Positions 34,081 through 46,934 of a stretch of DNA of 64,000 bases are shown one piece after another (within the stretch, counting starts at the first letter, position 1; the number at the start of each line of letters is the position of its first letter). The position numbers and the translations under genes were made by a program. Below the pieces are notes generated by a model. The model saw only the letters and a list, made by a program, of their open reading frames with translations. It was not told where the DNA came from and did not search any database. Source of the stretch: Paraphysoderma sedebokerense (lineage: Eukaryota; Blastocladiomycota; Physodermatomycetes; Physodermatales; Physodermataceae); NCBI GenBank assembly GCA_025602915.1, contig JAHLJZ010000082.1:1-64000 (forward strand), in the 5' to 3' direction.

Positions 34081-37000
34081 CTAGACCGCACTTACCTCCA
34101 ATTCATCCACAACATCCTCACCATTTCTTTCTTCCTCCATATTTTGGTCTACATCCATTTCAACACCCTCACCTTCGGTCGAGTCTTTTGTATCCTCAAC
34201 CTCCGTATTCTTTGAACTAAACTTGAATCCCTTCAATTTACTGAACCCGCTTTGAGGTTTGCTGACATTTGTTGGTGCGACTTCGGGTATAGAGGTAGCT
34301 TCGTTTTCACCCGTCACCTGTGATTCGAACGGTATGAGTGAACAATGCTAAAAGAAAAATAACAATCAAAAAACAAAATATACCTTATCGCATTCACTTT
34401 TATCATCGTTTTCATCTTCATCCCCATTTTCAGGATCAGCTTCCACTTCTGTCTTTTTCGCAACAGTTTTAGAAAACCCAAACATGGTTAAACTAGCATT
34501 CGCGGCACCATTTTTGCCAACTTTCTGCTTTTTATCGGATTTCTTCTCCAACGAATCTTCCATCACGTCGTCGCCGTTATCTTTTACGGATTTTCGTTTC
34601 TTACCGTTACCGGGTTCCTTTGATTTTGTGGAAGATTTTCCTGTTACGCGAAACGAAAAGAAATAATGTCAGTGTTTCATTATTATTTAACAAAGTATAA
34701 ATACAAGGTAGTCCAACAAAAGCCTTTCTTTTACCGTCATCAAGTTTCTCTGGAGACTCTACGGCCGCGAAAAAACTATTGGATCGTTGAATCGCTTTCG
34801 TTTGTTTTACAGAAGCTGGAGCAGCGAATGGATTAGCCTTCTTGAGGAACGGATTACCCGCTTCTAAATCGATCAAAATAGAGGTGAACAAAGGTAAACA
34901 AATTAACACAAAGACTTGTGAATGTGAAGAAACAAGGTACAATAAATCGTACTTTTTCTGTCGCTGATACTATCCACCTCTCTTCTTGCCGACACGGACA
35001 CTGGTTTCTCGTACTCGTCATATTTACTACCCATTTCAGCGGGTGAACTACTTCCCAATTTAGATTCAATTTCATGTCGATATTCTTCCGCTCTGTCAAC
35101 TTGGTCACGGGAGTCCTCCGTTACTCGTCTATCTCTGACGTTTTGCGGAGACTGGTAACTCTCGGATTCAATGGTACTATTACTGATACTACTTTTTTGT
35201 AACTTTTCCATATCGGCTTTTGCTTTACGAGCTTTTAACCCGCTTTTAAAAGTCTTAGTATTCAAAGCGACGAACTGATCGTCGTGTCTTGGTTCGCTAT
35301 ATAAATAAACCATTTATATATATCAGAATCACATCCTGTTACTAAAAATGAGAATAATAACATCAAACAAACCTAAAGCCGGACCCTACTGAACTCTGAT
35401 GACCCAAGTTCAACGATCGTTCCCACACAGGTCGACTCCTTTCTTCTTCTTCCCTTTCTAGTTGTTTAACACGGGCCTATCGGACATACCAAATAAGTCA
35501 GCATATAATTCTGATAACAGCGGAGACTATTAAACTAGACTGTACCTCTTTAACTCCATTTATCCGCTCGGCAAGGGCAGGCATATGGTGAAACGCGGCG
35601 AGTTTAATAGCCGCGTCAATAGTTTTGGGTAAATGCAACAAAGTAGCTAAATCGTATGCTCGTTGCGTTTTTTCATTTTTACAAGCCGCCTTTGAAAACG
35701 TGAGAGCCAGTCAATACATAATTCAAAATTTAAATAAGAAGAGGAACTAAATGGGAAAAGGAAAGGCGAGATTTACCTGTATCAATTGAATCAAAACTTT
35801 ATCGATTTCTAAATTCTTTCGTTGGATTTCACCCCTCAATACATCAAACTCGTCCCTCGCCACCGCTTCATCTTGGACATGTCTATTTAAAATATCCATT
35901 CGGAATCGTCTATTAAAATGAACAACAGAAATCGTGGTGAGTTCTCATCATCGAAAAGTCAATGGATGGCACATATGGAAAATGAAAATTTGACGCACTT
36001 TTCTTCCAACTGATCAGTGTTACCGTCTAAATGTGTAATGGGCGACTTCAACTCGATATCGCACATCATAGGTCGCGGGAACCCGGGTTCTTTATTAATT
36101 CCCTACATTTTAAAAAATCCGTTAATGCCAGATATTCTCGAATATATCAAAATCGAAAAGTAAGAGGCCACAACACACCTTACAAATGATACACATTAAA
36201 TCTTTTCCTGTAACACCTACAGGCCAATAAGTAGGTTTCTCCAACTCCGACTCCACATTCTCATGCAACAACGATGTATCTAACAATGGAATCCAATGTG
36301 GATTGGCATGCGGTAAAAGTCCACGTAGAGTTCCTTTTGTATCATACGATATCGGCATCTAAAATTACCGGGTGTGTCAGCAAAATTCGAGTAAATGATG
36401 ATTTAGTGAGAACAGGAGACAGACGTTGTCATCCGAAAATCCGATCCAGGCAAGTAACGATTTTGGAGTCAATGAGAGTCTATGGTGAAGGATTTCTTTG
36501 TTCTTTTCTAAATCGAAGAGGATATAATTCAACCGTTGATTTCCTGATAAGTTATCATCGAAATACCAAAATTATAAGTCAGCATGCTGTATGCGAATCG
36601 TCTCACGGACTTCGGAGACGGATGAATGAATTACCATTTAATGGACAATCCGCATGATAAACGAACACCGCCAAGTTTCTATGAGCAGTCACTGCGACAA
36701 TCGGTCCATCTAAACTAAACATATAAGTTCTGACACCCGCGATAGAGAATATTCGAACGTAATGTTTAGAAGTGACAACTATGGCGTGCCGCGATCCCAT
36801 GGCGATAGCTGTGTTGGAGTTGATAGAATAAGTTATGTGCAGAAAGTGAGAAGTGATAGTGAAGAATAACGACGAAGTAATAGTTACCTTTTACATCCTC
36901 ATCCTTATGTAGTTGAGCCACCCAATCGCTTTTATTAGCCCAACTATCGAAAGAACGAAGTGAAATCGTAGAGGGTGTGTTTGTTTCATCATCTGTTTCG

Positions 37001-39533
37001 ACAGCAAACAAAGCAGCTCGATCGCCTATGCACATCAAGAACCAGAGTTACTATTACCCGTTGCGACGAAAGCACATAGTATAAGAAGTACCTAACGCTG
37101 CCATTGTGAATTTTCTGGGGTCGTTGAAATGGAATGAACGATAAGTAGAGCGGTCATGAAATTCTACATGAACGACTTGATAGGCACTCTCGTCGACAGT
37201 ATGAATGACGCCGATCATGTTGAAAGCTGTGGAATTTAAATGTGAGTCCATGTGAACAGAACAATTTCTTGAATGATTCAAACCAGGACTCACCGAGATA
37301 TCGCATTCCATTGCGTTCTTTTGTCGCTCCGGGCTGAAATCTACTTTGCATTTTCGAATTCTGAATCGCCACAGCTGTAGCAGTAGTAAATCGATTTCAT
37401 GATTGAAAATTATTCAATTGAGAAAACGGCAACATTCATTAGCATCCTTCCTTCAGAGTCGCGTATGAAATGGGACACGAAATTTCAACCGACCAGCCAG
37501 GGCTTCAATTTTCTTTTTCTCTGCTTTCTTTTTCTGTCGTACTTCCGCTCCCGGTTCGTCGTCGATGATGAAATCATCTAAATCTGATCCGTACGGCTCT
37601 TCTTCCATGTCATCAGGAGACACCTTTTCAGGTTCGTTGTCTTCAATTGCATCGTCGTCCACGAAATTTGACTTGCCTGTTCCGAGTTGTGTGGCCGAGT
37701 TAGCGAATTACTACAATTTGTCGTAACTAGATATGTCATACTCACCAAGCATAGAATGACCCGCTGATGAATGTTTATTAGAAACTTGGTTGTCATCGAA
37801 AAGGTTAAGGGTAGGCTTTGATGATTCATCTTTTCTCGGTTTCGTCACTGGATCTGGCAAATCTTTTGGAATGACTGAGTCTACCATGATGAAGGAAGCT
37901 TCCGAGTCACTCTAAAAATTTTTGGCATTGGCATTAGCGCAAAGTTGCTGAAAGTGCACACAAGAAACGACATACGTATACTAGACAATTCTCGGTTGGA
38001 TGAAACGCGATGCATCTCAAATCATGCGAATGCTGGTTGCTGTATACAGTACTCATGTCAATTGACGTACAGGTTCCGAAGGTTTGACAATCACTAATCA
38101 TACCTGTAGATAGACTCTTTCGTCTCCATATTCCATATTACGACTCTTTTATCCATGTCTATCGAGGCCAAGTATTGACCATTGGGTGACCAAGCGACTT
38201 GAGTGACGGTCTGAGCATGAGGTTAGTATTGACTTGAGGTTGACCCTAGCGACAATAAATAATACCCACGTTCTCGTGTGGAGAGGACAATGTAAACGCG
38301 GTACTGAAGTCGGAACGTTTAAGTATGAGGATATCTGTTGAACAAGAGTCAATGTCTGCCTTCAAAGATGAGAGAATACCAATGAAGACTTACCATTATT
38401 TGTGCCCGGTACAGCCAAGTATTTTCCCCAAGGATGCCATGCCAATCGACTCGTTTCTGGTTCCCTAAGAAATGGAGAACGGGCCGATGGTAAATGAATT
38501 TGAATTACATCTATCGATATGCGACGACATGAGACTGCTTACTCAGATTCTTTGGCGATCGTCAATTTCTCGAGATTTTTTTCGATTGCAATAGGTTCTG
38601 AATTAAGATTGAATATTTTGACGCAGCCTGAAGCATCGACGGAGGCCTATGAATACAAGTTTGAAAGGATTTTGTCAGACAAAGCAAACTACAAAGAGAA
38701 ATAGACGGCATAATCTCCAACCAGATAATTCTTGAGGGGGTCAAATGCGACCGATTTTACTGGTTTGCTGAATCCATGCAACTCTTGTGAATCTGTTATG
38801 TCGTTTACGTTCATGATACGAATCATCAAATCACTGGAACCAAAATTCCTGTTTAGTATTTAGTTGAAATCATACTCAATATGTTTAATGAACGTACTCT
38901 CCGCCGACAGCTACAAGTTTCCCATCGGTTGAGAATGCGATTGTACGAGGGTGTAAGGTGAATCTAGAAATCAATTTTTTGTCTTCTAAATCGTTGGCGT
39001 CCACCATATAAATCTCTCCAAGATCATTGCCATATGCAAATTTCGAGCCCTGTATCAAATATTTTTTTATGAATTATGTCAATTCACAATAGTATTGCTG
39101 TAGACAACAAAATCGCACAGTGTCCAAGGAAGAGGATCGTACCTGACCTGCCAAACAAGTCAGAGTGTCGAAATTGTCGGCATCGAAGGGCAATGGTTCA
39201 TTATTCCTTTTTTCAGCGGCGGTATGCCAGATCCGAATGTTTTCTTTATCAGCGGTGACGAGATATCTTTGTGAAGAGAAGCGACATATCGACAGAGCGA
39301 TGCCAACAAGGACAACAACAAAAACGCGTGAACAGCAAAGGTTTAACAGAAGGATGAAGGGAGAGAGTGTGTGAGTGCAACAGCAACCAAGCAATGTCAG
39401 AGTGGAATGAAGCGAGACTATTTATTGAGCGAGGGAAAAGACTGAGAACAACTTACTCTCCTGCGAGGATGAAGGCGAGATCCGTGGGGCCGTTGCCAAA
39501 GGTCGACCTGACAAAGGTGTCTGGGAATGGCAT
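34081..39533 (-). CDS. CTF4: CTF4 / WDHD1 (And-1, Mcl1) replisome hub
   Basis: This long multi-exon gene starts at 39533 (MPFPDTFVRSTFGNGPTDLA); exon 1 ends at 39457 and exon 2 covers 39266-39143. An N-terminal WD40 propeller follows: YLVTADKENIRIWHT, TIAFSTDGKLVAVGGE, VTQVAWSPNGQYLASID, KRVVIWN. Then an acidic linker (YGSDLDDFIIDDEP) and the SepB/Mcl1 middle propeller: FNMIGVIHTVDESAYQVVHV, EFHDRSTYRSFHFND, KFTMAALG, MGSRHAIVVTSKHYVRIFS, TLRGLLPHANPHWIPLLDT. The helical bundle has NEKTQRAYDLATLLHLPKT. The end is a Lys/Ser/Glu-rich disordered tail. Ctf4 trimerises and couples the CMG helicase to DNA polymerase alpha and other clients. The final exon ends at a TAG (34081) directly after a perfect donor-like GTAAGT, so the 3' end may be longer. 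Confidence 0.92.
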
Positions 39534-39833
39534 TCGGGAAGGAGGAGTGTGCACGGTGGTTGAGTTGGGTATGGGTGTATGTAGACAGACAGATAGAAGG
39601 ATGAGATGGAGAGGGAATCAGAAAGAGGGAATCAGAAAGAGGGAATGGACAAGTGCTGTATTCTCACTCACTTGCAGTGACAACGCGCGCGCCGTGTTCC
39701 CTTGCCACCACCAGACTTCTTTTGTCTGCTTTTCAATGGATTTTGGACCAAGAATTATGTATTGTGAAACATCAGCATCAAGAATTTTTATCTCTTCTTG
39801 ATTATAGGTATACATATAACACAAGTAGCGCCT

Positions 39834-41105
39834 CTATGAAGGCAGCAGACGGTCGGCATATTCAACAGCATCATCAAATGATTTACCATGTTTAATCGCC
39901 AGTTCAATCATTCTCAATTTCAGTTCTGCCACCTTAATTCTAGATGTCGTCTCGCTCTCCACAAGTTTCATCTGTAATTCCTCTACGTTCTTTTCGCTCA
40001 AATAGTCGAAGGCAGTCCTGACAACTCTCTTCTCATGTTCCTGAGACCTTTCAATCATTGTCAATGCCTCATTCTCCCGCGTCTTTGCCTTCTTTTGAGC
40101 GTTTGACGGTCCTACTTCCTCACCTTCGGTAGCATCATTGTGATCTATCAAACACAAAGGGCGTTTGGATAGCCTTGGGACCGTGCTATTTGCCTCGTCT
40201 TGTGGATTTGAAGCCTGTTCATCATCACCAACCTCGCCATTCGGAATTTCATGTTGATGTTCCTCATTTTGAGACTCGATTGAGCAACTAGATTAGTTTA
40301 TATGGATTGACGCCATATTGAGGGCAAGTTGTTACCTGTGCTTGGGTTATGAGTTCATCGTCAGGAGATTCCTCCTTGATTCTGATAAAGTCACTAAAAG
40401 TATGCTTCGCTGTGGCATTTGTGGAGTTTACTCTTTCTCTGATGAAAGTTCCAAGGTTGTCAGAGACTTTGAAGTTTCCAGCTTTGGGGTGAAAGCAACC
40501 ATGCTGATACCGGATTTGCAGGAAAGGTTGCTGTCGTGTATCGGGTGGAGTATGAATAACTATATATCCTTTGCAATCATATTGATTTGTATTAATCCGG
40601 TTGCGAGATGAATATGCGACAGGCAGGTTATGCTTGGCGTATTCAAAACGTTGGCAGCACCAATAGATGCACCGCCTACTACCGTTCTGGTATTTGACTG
40701 TTTTTTGATACCTACAATGAAGTCAGAAGTGGAGTTCAAATAAGTATCCTTGGATACACACCTATATGAATATCCATCAGCGGATTCTATAGAGCTCTTG
40801 ATTTCGTCTGCCAGGTCTTCTAAATTGGCTGTTGGATGTACTCTTACCAAGCACTTTAATTCAACACCATTAGATTGATCGCTTTCCTGCCCGTGCGTAT
40901 GGTCTGATTGAAGACATCGAAAGATTTCACCGTATACTGTTGCTTTAATGTCCGACGCATCGTTAAAAATCGTGCCCGAATATTGACCTTTCTTACGACA
41001 GAAGCGGCACATCGGGTAAAGACCACCTTCACCCCAAAAATCCAATGGGGTTAGATGTAGATTTCTGCACCATTTCTTCCTGGAGCAATCCGAAATTACC
41101 GACAT
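39834..41105 (-). CDS. Zinc-binding protein with WRKY/GCM1-like (FLYWCH-type) domain
   Basis: Exons 41105-40762, 40711-40336 and 40274-39834 join in frame to about 386 residues. The N terminus has a possible four-cysteine finger (CSRKKWC ... MCRFCRKK). The exon 1/2 junction builds the segment YRYQKTVKYQNGSRRC. It is followed by IYWCCQRF, YDCKGYIVIHT and IRYQHGCFHPK, an order of Cys, Cys and His-x-x-H-like residues typical of the WRKY-GCM1 zinc-finger superfamily that is often tied to transposases in fungi. The C-terminal 130 residues are acidic, then a helical coil (ELQMKLVESETTSRIKVAEL) ending RLLPS. A DNA-binding role is inference. It lies next to old retroelement fragments. The third exon's acceptor (TCGAG) was chosen because it restores a long open frame. 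Confidence 0.6.
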
Positions 41106-41239
41106 GAGTGATATGAGTGGAGGGTAATAAGTGCATCTCGTGAGTCGGGAGTTCAGGTGAACGTGGCCAAATTTGGTTGCCTTACCATGATCACATTACC
41201 ATCGATCCATCTCTTACTCCTGCTTCTCTCTTATATACA

Positions 41240-41960
41240 ACCAAAAGCTAACAAACGCTCTCGTAAACAAGCCAGTACGGCAGCTACTTCCCCTGGTACT
41301 TCATCCTCGATCAATACCGTTAAATGACGAAAACGGAAACAATTACCAGTCCAACGCTATTGTCGATAGTATGGTAGGTTGGTAGGTTGGGGCACGAAGG
41401 GAAGGCGTAGAGCTCGAGGAGGAAGTACCAGAGGAAGTAGCTGCCGTAGGGAACTGTTTATGAGAGCGTTTGTTGGCTTCATCCTAAAGAATCGTCTGTG
41501 TTGTACCACCATCGACAATAACGTTGGACTGGTAATTGTTTCCGTTTTCGTCATTTAACGGTATTGTCACGAATATGTCGGCATTATACATTGTTATGCT
41601 TGGTTGCGATTTTGGTGTTGGAGCATTTGATTGACTAACTTCTGATGCTTCATTTTGGGCAAAATAGGATCGAGATCTTTGGTCGCGGCGTTCGGATTAT
41701 TGGGTTTGGTTCGTTGACGTGTTGGGTTGTTCCCTCGATCATTGTTGCGATTTTGATCCTTGTCTTTATAATTATGTTTATTCCCTCATTGATCGCCAAG
41801 CTCTAGACTTCGATGTGTATAAAACACAAATGCTGAGATTCCTCAGTGATTCCTCAATATCTGTCACTAAAATACAGTAGCCGTCATTTCGAGCGGCTGA
41901 CTCGATTCCAAAAATAACTAATCTCGCCCCCACTTGCCATAGCAAATCCTGCGCAACAGA
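41240..41960. mobile_element. Possible LTR-retrotransposon-like fossil fragments in inverted arrangement
   Basis: On the minus strand a stretch with basic, Asn-rich linker character (about 41770-41600) is followed by a segment resembling a retropepsin active-site region (around 41570-41510). This order is seen between gag and protease in LTR retrotransposons. Two blocks occur twice in opposite orientation: one at about 41248-41315 and 41410-41480, the other at about 41319-41370 and 41510-41565, interleaved. The remnant is short, broken in several places and lacks reverse transcriptase or recognisable terminal repeats. The copies are diverged, so it looks old. The family (Ty3-like or Ty1-like) cannot be decided. 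Confidence 0.35.
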
Positions 41961-42138
41961 AGATCCATTCATCAGAGATTTGGAGGGCGCAGTTGTTAGC
42001 GGCAGATTCTGCAATACAATTATGTAGTAACTACATAGGAATACGCGCGCCTGCATGCACTTCACATTCCTTCTTTTGTATTTTGCATTCCCTTCCACAC
42101 TCATTCCCTGCCACTCCACTCAGTGTCATTCCATACTA

Positions 42139-43345
42139 CTACAAGAGACCCCGCTGCTCCAAGTACCCAAAAGCCATCAGCGCCGTCTGCACACTCGGCA
42201 GCGCTACCTCCCCTCCCATCATCAGTCCTCGTAGCTCCTCCACGCTCACCCCTCGACGTATCTCTATCACCTCTACCGTCCAGTAGTCGCAATCAATCAG
42301 CATTTTCCAAACTCCACTGAAAATCAAGTCATCTGCACACGCACCTTCTTCGTCCCGAGCCAATGGTGTAAGATCCTCCTCCGCATCAATCACCAAAAAT
42401 GGGTAAAACTTGTTGCGACACCATTTCAACTAGACGAATCCATTTGATACCATCAGCCAAATGTTTACTTTCGCTTTCTCCACCATAATCACAAAATGAA
42501 GTGAAATAAAGGCAAACAGGGCCTCAAAAAGGAACCACCTCAACAACTCACCTCCACAATACCCTCTTTCTTGGATTCTGGCAGTAAATTCACCCACTCG
42601 CCATTCTTTAGATGAGCTTCTTCTGATAACTCTGCTTTTGCACAGTCCAGTATACTAAGAGTGAAAATTAATCAAGTTCAATCAGAATCCAATTCGCAGT
42701 TAAAATGTTATTTCAGGCCACTCTCCATTTCTCCAATCCAACATCGTTATTTCAGGCAGTACAGTACAATGCAAACCTGGAATGTTTCATCCGATCGTAT
42801 GCACCACTAGGAAAAGTGTACAACATTTCATTCGGACCTTGAGCATACTCTCTTAACAAAGTCACTGTTTTGGTTTGCGCTTGGTAAGGAAATATCACAG
42901 CAAAGGCCGGGTTAGGAATACTGTGACCAGCCACATCCCAATCTACTGTCTTTCCATTTTCAAATTCCACTAAATATTAATCAAATAAATAAAGAAATCA
43001 AGTATATGAGGTGGTTAGTCGTCAGCATCACTCAAGACTTGGCGGATCTGCAAGGGAATTGATGCAGCGCCCAGTTTGGTTCTTTTAAATTTTCGTTTTT
43101 ATCGTACCAGTTCTATTCCATACATTAATATACCTAAAAACAAAAATCACAATGACACTTCTATTAACTCATTTGATTCACTTGGTGCACCATCAAGTTT
43201 GTAGCCAGTCGAGAAAGACAAGAAACCTTTTGTACAAGTTCTTGACATATATCTGCTTGAACGACCCCTCCGATATTAGTTGTTCTTGCAGCTCTTTTTC
43301 TATTTGCTGCTTTCGAACTTCGTTTTCTGATTGATTCGTTGACAT
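42139..43345 (-). CDS. Nudix hydrolase-like protein (ADP-ribose diphosphatase type)
   Basis: Exons 43345-43227, 43133-43108, 42969-42777, 42654-42552 and 42429-42139 give about 243 residues. The fold is recognisable: YINVWNRTVEFENGKTVDWD as the first strands, then FAVIFPYQAQTKTVTLLREY, and GPNEMLYTFPSGAYD before the helix. The Nudix box is built by splicing (GAYDRMKHSSILDCAKAELS then EEAHL). The C terminus (SVQTALMAFGYLEQRG) is like NUDT5/NUDT14-type enzymes that hydrolyse ADP-ribose or sugar nucleotides. The box departs from GX5EX7REUXEEXGU: it has AELSEEA instead of RELxEEx, so metal binding may be altered and substrate should not be assumed. Exon 2 is only 26 nt. Confidence 0.75.
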
Positions 43346-43742
43346 TTTAGTACAGTTAGAGAGAACTAGGTCAGGTGGGATATACAGATGTTGGAATCAA
43401 GGTGAGCTAGAATTTTGAAAAACCTCAACGAGGACCTTCTGTTAGTTTTACCTGTGGATCAATGGTCTATTGATTGCACGTAGAATGGATGGTATTTATT
43501 TTTTTTTCTTTCTTCTTAACATTTGCTGTCAGCAAGTCCGTCGCTCAGTTTATTCTCTTCCCATGGGTATATCCTTTACTACAGTCAAAGTCCATGTCGG
43601 CTAACACGATCAGACTCCTCCGCAGATTCAAATAGTACAATCGAATCGACGATGAATGTGGTGTATAGTACAAGTAGACACTCTGTAAGGTACAGTCTGC
43701 TTTTGATGAGTTTTCGCACTGCCGTTTTTCGCTTGTCATTAC
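43346..43742. other. Intergenic between two minus-strand genes
   Basis: This is the promoter side of the Nudix gene and 3' side of the coiled-coil gene. A long T-rich run lies near 43497-43515. No gene seen. Confidence 0.4.
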
Positions 43743-46700
43743 TTAACTCTCGATACCTCCAATCCCGTACCGTTCTTCCAACACATTCAACGCCTTACCC
43801 AAAAGTTCAGTTTCCCTTTGACTTAAATTCTCCATCACTTGGTTTCCAATCCTGAATCGATTCAACAGTTCAACATTCTCCATCAACTCTTTCTTTGCCT
43901 TTTCTCTCTTTTGTTCCGCTATCTTGATCATCTCCCTCATTTCATCATTCTGTCGTTTCAACACTTCAATATCGTTTTCAAACTGCTTACCGCGAGACTC
44001 TGCCTTTTCGCGATCCTCCTTCTCCTTAGCCAACTCTACATACCGCTTTCTCAAATCCATATTCGCCACATCCAATTTCTTTTTCTCATTCACCAATTTG
44101 CTCTCCAAATGTTGAATCAAATCCACAAACTCTTTCACCTGCTGTTCCAAACTCGCAATCTTTTTCCCACTCTTTTCGTCCCGCTGATTCTCTATTTCAG
44201 CGTCACTTTTTACCCTCTCTAAACTTCCTTTCAACCTAACAATTTCATTCTCCAATTCTTGTTTCTCGTTTTCGTATCTCCCTATATCCGATTTCATTTG
44301 TGTTTCATACCTAAAATGAAGTGTCTTTACGGACTCTCGTAAATCGTTTCGCTCATTTAGACTCCGAGATAACTGCGTCTTTAATTGGTCTGTCAGGAAT
44401 TCATGTTCCTTCTCCGATTGGGTAATTTTACTTTTTAATTCTTCAATCTCGGTTTCCTTGTCCTGAAGACGATCGGATAATGATTGGATCTCGGATTTGT
44501 AAGTCTCGGTTGACCGTTGAGTATCCGAGACTTGATTTCGTAACGTCGAAAGTGTGGAACAAAGCTGGTTCGTTTTGAGTGTTTGAATTTCGAGGTTGGT
44601 TTGTAATTCTTGATTTTGATCTTCTAATTTCTCGTTTCGAGTTTTTAGTTTAGACATTGATTTCTTGAGTTCGGTGGACTCGGATTCAGATAAACGATGT
44701 TCGAGTTGAGTCGTTAAATCGTTGAGAGATTTACGAAGGTGGTCGCATTCCGTGGTGACTTTGGAGAGTTCTTGATCAAGTGTTTTACGTTCATGGGTTA
44801 TCTCTTGTTTATCGAATTCGAGTTTCCTCTTTAAGTCCTCGACTTGGGCTTCCAACTCTGGAACACGGGAATCGAAATTTCGGGTTTGCGAATTTTCGTT
44901 GTCCTGTTGAATCTGTTCTTCGAGTTTTGATATCTCGGTTTTTAAATGTTCCATTGTTTTGAGCAACTCTTTCTCACGTCGATGATAATTCTCCAACTGC
45001 TTACTATCTTCGTCGATTCGTTTTCTCAATTCAATAGCCTCCGATTCCGCCCTTTCAATTTCTTCGTTCTTGAATTCTTCTAGTTCAGCCAACTGTCGTT
45101 CTTTGACTTCGGAAGATTGAGCCCATTCTTCTTCCATCAATTTGAAGTACTTCACCTGCGAATACAACTTTTCCAATTCTTTCTCCCTTAACAGCAACTC
45201 ATCTTTCAGTTCGGCTACAACTGACTCGAACTCTGTTAAACCAGATCTTATTCCATTTTCATTTCTGATTTGATCATCACCTTCAAACTGTTCGATATGA
45301 TCCCGAGGTCGCGAATCGCCGTCCAGATCATCTTGATCATGTATTTGTTCTTGCATCCCCGTCACCATTTTCATCAAATCACATCTCTCGTCCAATAATC
45401 TCCCAACTTCATCATCGCCTAACCTGTTTAAACCTATTCCCAACGGGGTAGAAGATAAACTACTTCTCATTTCATCTTTACATTCTCTCAATGGATCTTT
45501 TTTCCTCAAATTTTTGAACTTGCATTTACAACTTTCCAATTCACTTTTTAACCCGACATTTTCCTCTTGTAGTCGATGAATGTAATCTGATTGCTCAATC
45601 TCCAAATCCAAATGTCTCGAAATAACATCTCGCTGTTTTTTAATTTGAGTCGAAGCTTCGTGAAATTGACCGTGTTGAATTAAAGAGTACAGTTGGTCCA
45701 GAGACTGTTGAACAGATGCTATAAGTTGAGCTTTTTCACAGATTTCGGTCGTCTCGGATTCTAATCGACTGGGGTCGAGTGAAGTGTAGAGTTGGTTCGA
45801 TTGTTCGAGTAATCCCTGGCGCTCATCGTCTAGATGGATAGCAAATTCGGGCTCTGCTGGAGATGAAATAATCAAGTCTGGTATCGACACCGGAGAATTT
45901 GAAGCGGGGATGTTTAAGTGAGGAAATCGGTGGTTGAAGTCTTGATGGTTTTGATTGATTGATTCGGATCTAGTTAGCGGTTGACCAGGTTCGTTCATGG
46001 TATGGTGACGACGGTGGTGATGAGCATGGTCTGCGTGGGTTGAATGTCGATGGTGACTTGGCTCGCCTGGATCAGATGCAGCGCGGTTACGAGTGTCGAG
46101 TTTTTCGATTTCTCTCAACATTTCGTCCAGCTGATTTGGATAATATAGAGTTTTGTCAGAAACTGAGAACGCAACTAATAAAAGTGATGAAGGAAGAAAA
46201 CACCCAGAAATTCAACGAACCGGTATAGTTTCTTCCTCATCTTTTGTCGTTTCAACTTTCAGCGCCATTTCCGATTCCGGTAAATTATAATGAACAATCT
46301 CCACAATATGTCTCTTCACCAACCCCAATTTCAAACCCTCACTTCCACCTTCCGAATCAACATTCCCTTCTTCCCTATTCCTCGGTCCATCCCACCTTTC
46401 TTCGTCCACCGTTCTCGTCACTGCAGATCGATGAGAAGGTACCTTAGAATCCATCGATCCCCGATATTGAATATCCCCATGCGAAGAATACCCGGGATCG
46501 GAAGGCGTCGTGGGACCTCTCACCGACGTTGAATTTCGTAATTCTGGCTCTGAATACGCTTTTCTATAAGAACGAACCCGAGACTGTGTTGCCGGTGGAA
46601 TATCATAATCAGGTAACGGAGGTAACGAAGCAGAAGGAGATGGAGATGGAGTTGGTTCTTGTAACTCTATAATCGTGTTACTCCTTGAACTTAATTTTCG

Positions 46701-46934
46701 ACCTCGTTGAACTGACCTGTCAGATTTGGATCGGCGTCGTGGTTTCGAGGGTTCTGAAGTGTGGGGTATAGGTGCAGAATATGAATGATAAGAATGAGGT
46801 TTAGAATGAATTTGGTGTTGGGATTGGTTACGGCTACTGTAACTGTTTTGGTGTTCGGGTTCGTTGAAATTGATGTTTAATGGGTTCTCGAGGTGGGCGA
46901 GGGCAGTGAATAAACTTTTCACTGTTTTTGCCAT
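43743..46934 (-). CDS. Long coiled-coil protein with disordered serine-rich N terminus
   Basis: Two exons (46934-46221 and 46130-43743) join at EETIP|LDEMLREIEKLDTR, giving about 1034 residues. The first 240 residues are Ser/Pro/Arg-rich, with RRRSKSDRS and several SP sites. A helical start (KTVKSLFTALAHLENPLNIN) opens the protein. From about residue 380 onward it is almost entirely heptad coil (for example ELEKLYSQVKYFKLMEEEWA, ELENEIVRLKGSLERVKSDA) up to the end (GKALNVLEERYGIGG). No motor, kinase or membrane domain is visible. This architecture suits a cytoskeletal or organelle tether, but coiled coils alone do not identify a family, so I give no function. Confidence 0.8.

Noticed and set aside
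39613-39645. Two copies of a 14-bp direct repeat (GAATCAGAAAGAGG) upstream of CTF4
   Set aside because: Only two units of purine-rich sequence; too little to call a regulatory or mobile feature.
43839-44222. Hydrophobic plus-strand frame of 127 codons
   Set aside because: Antisense shadow of the coiled-coil gene; Leu/Phe richness comes from reverse-reading Glu/Lys codons.
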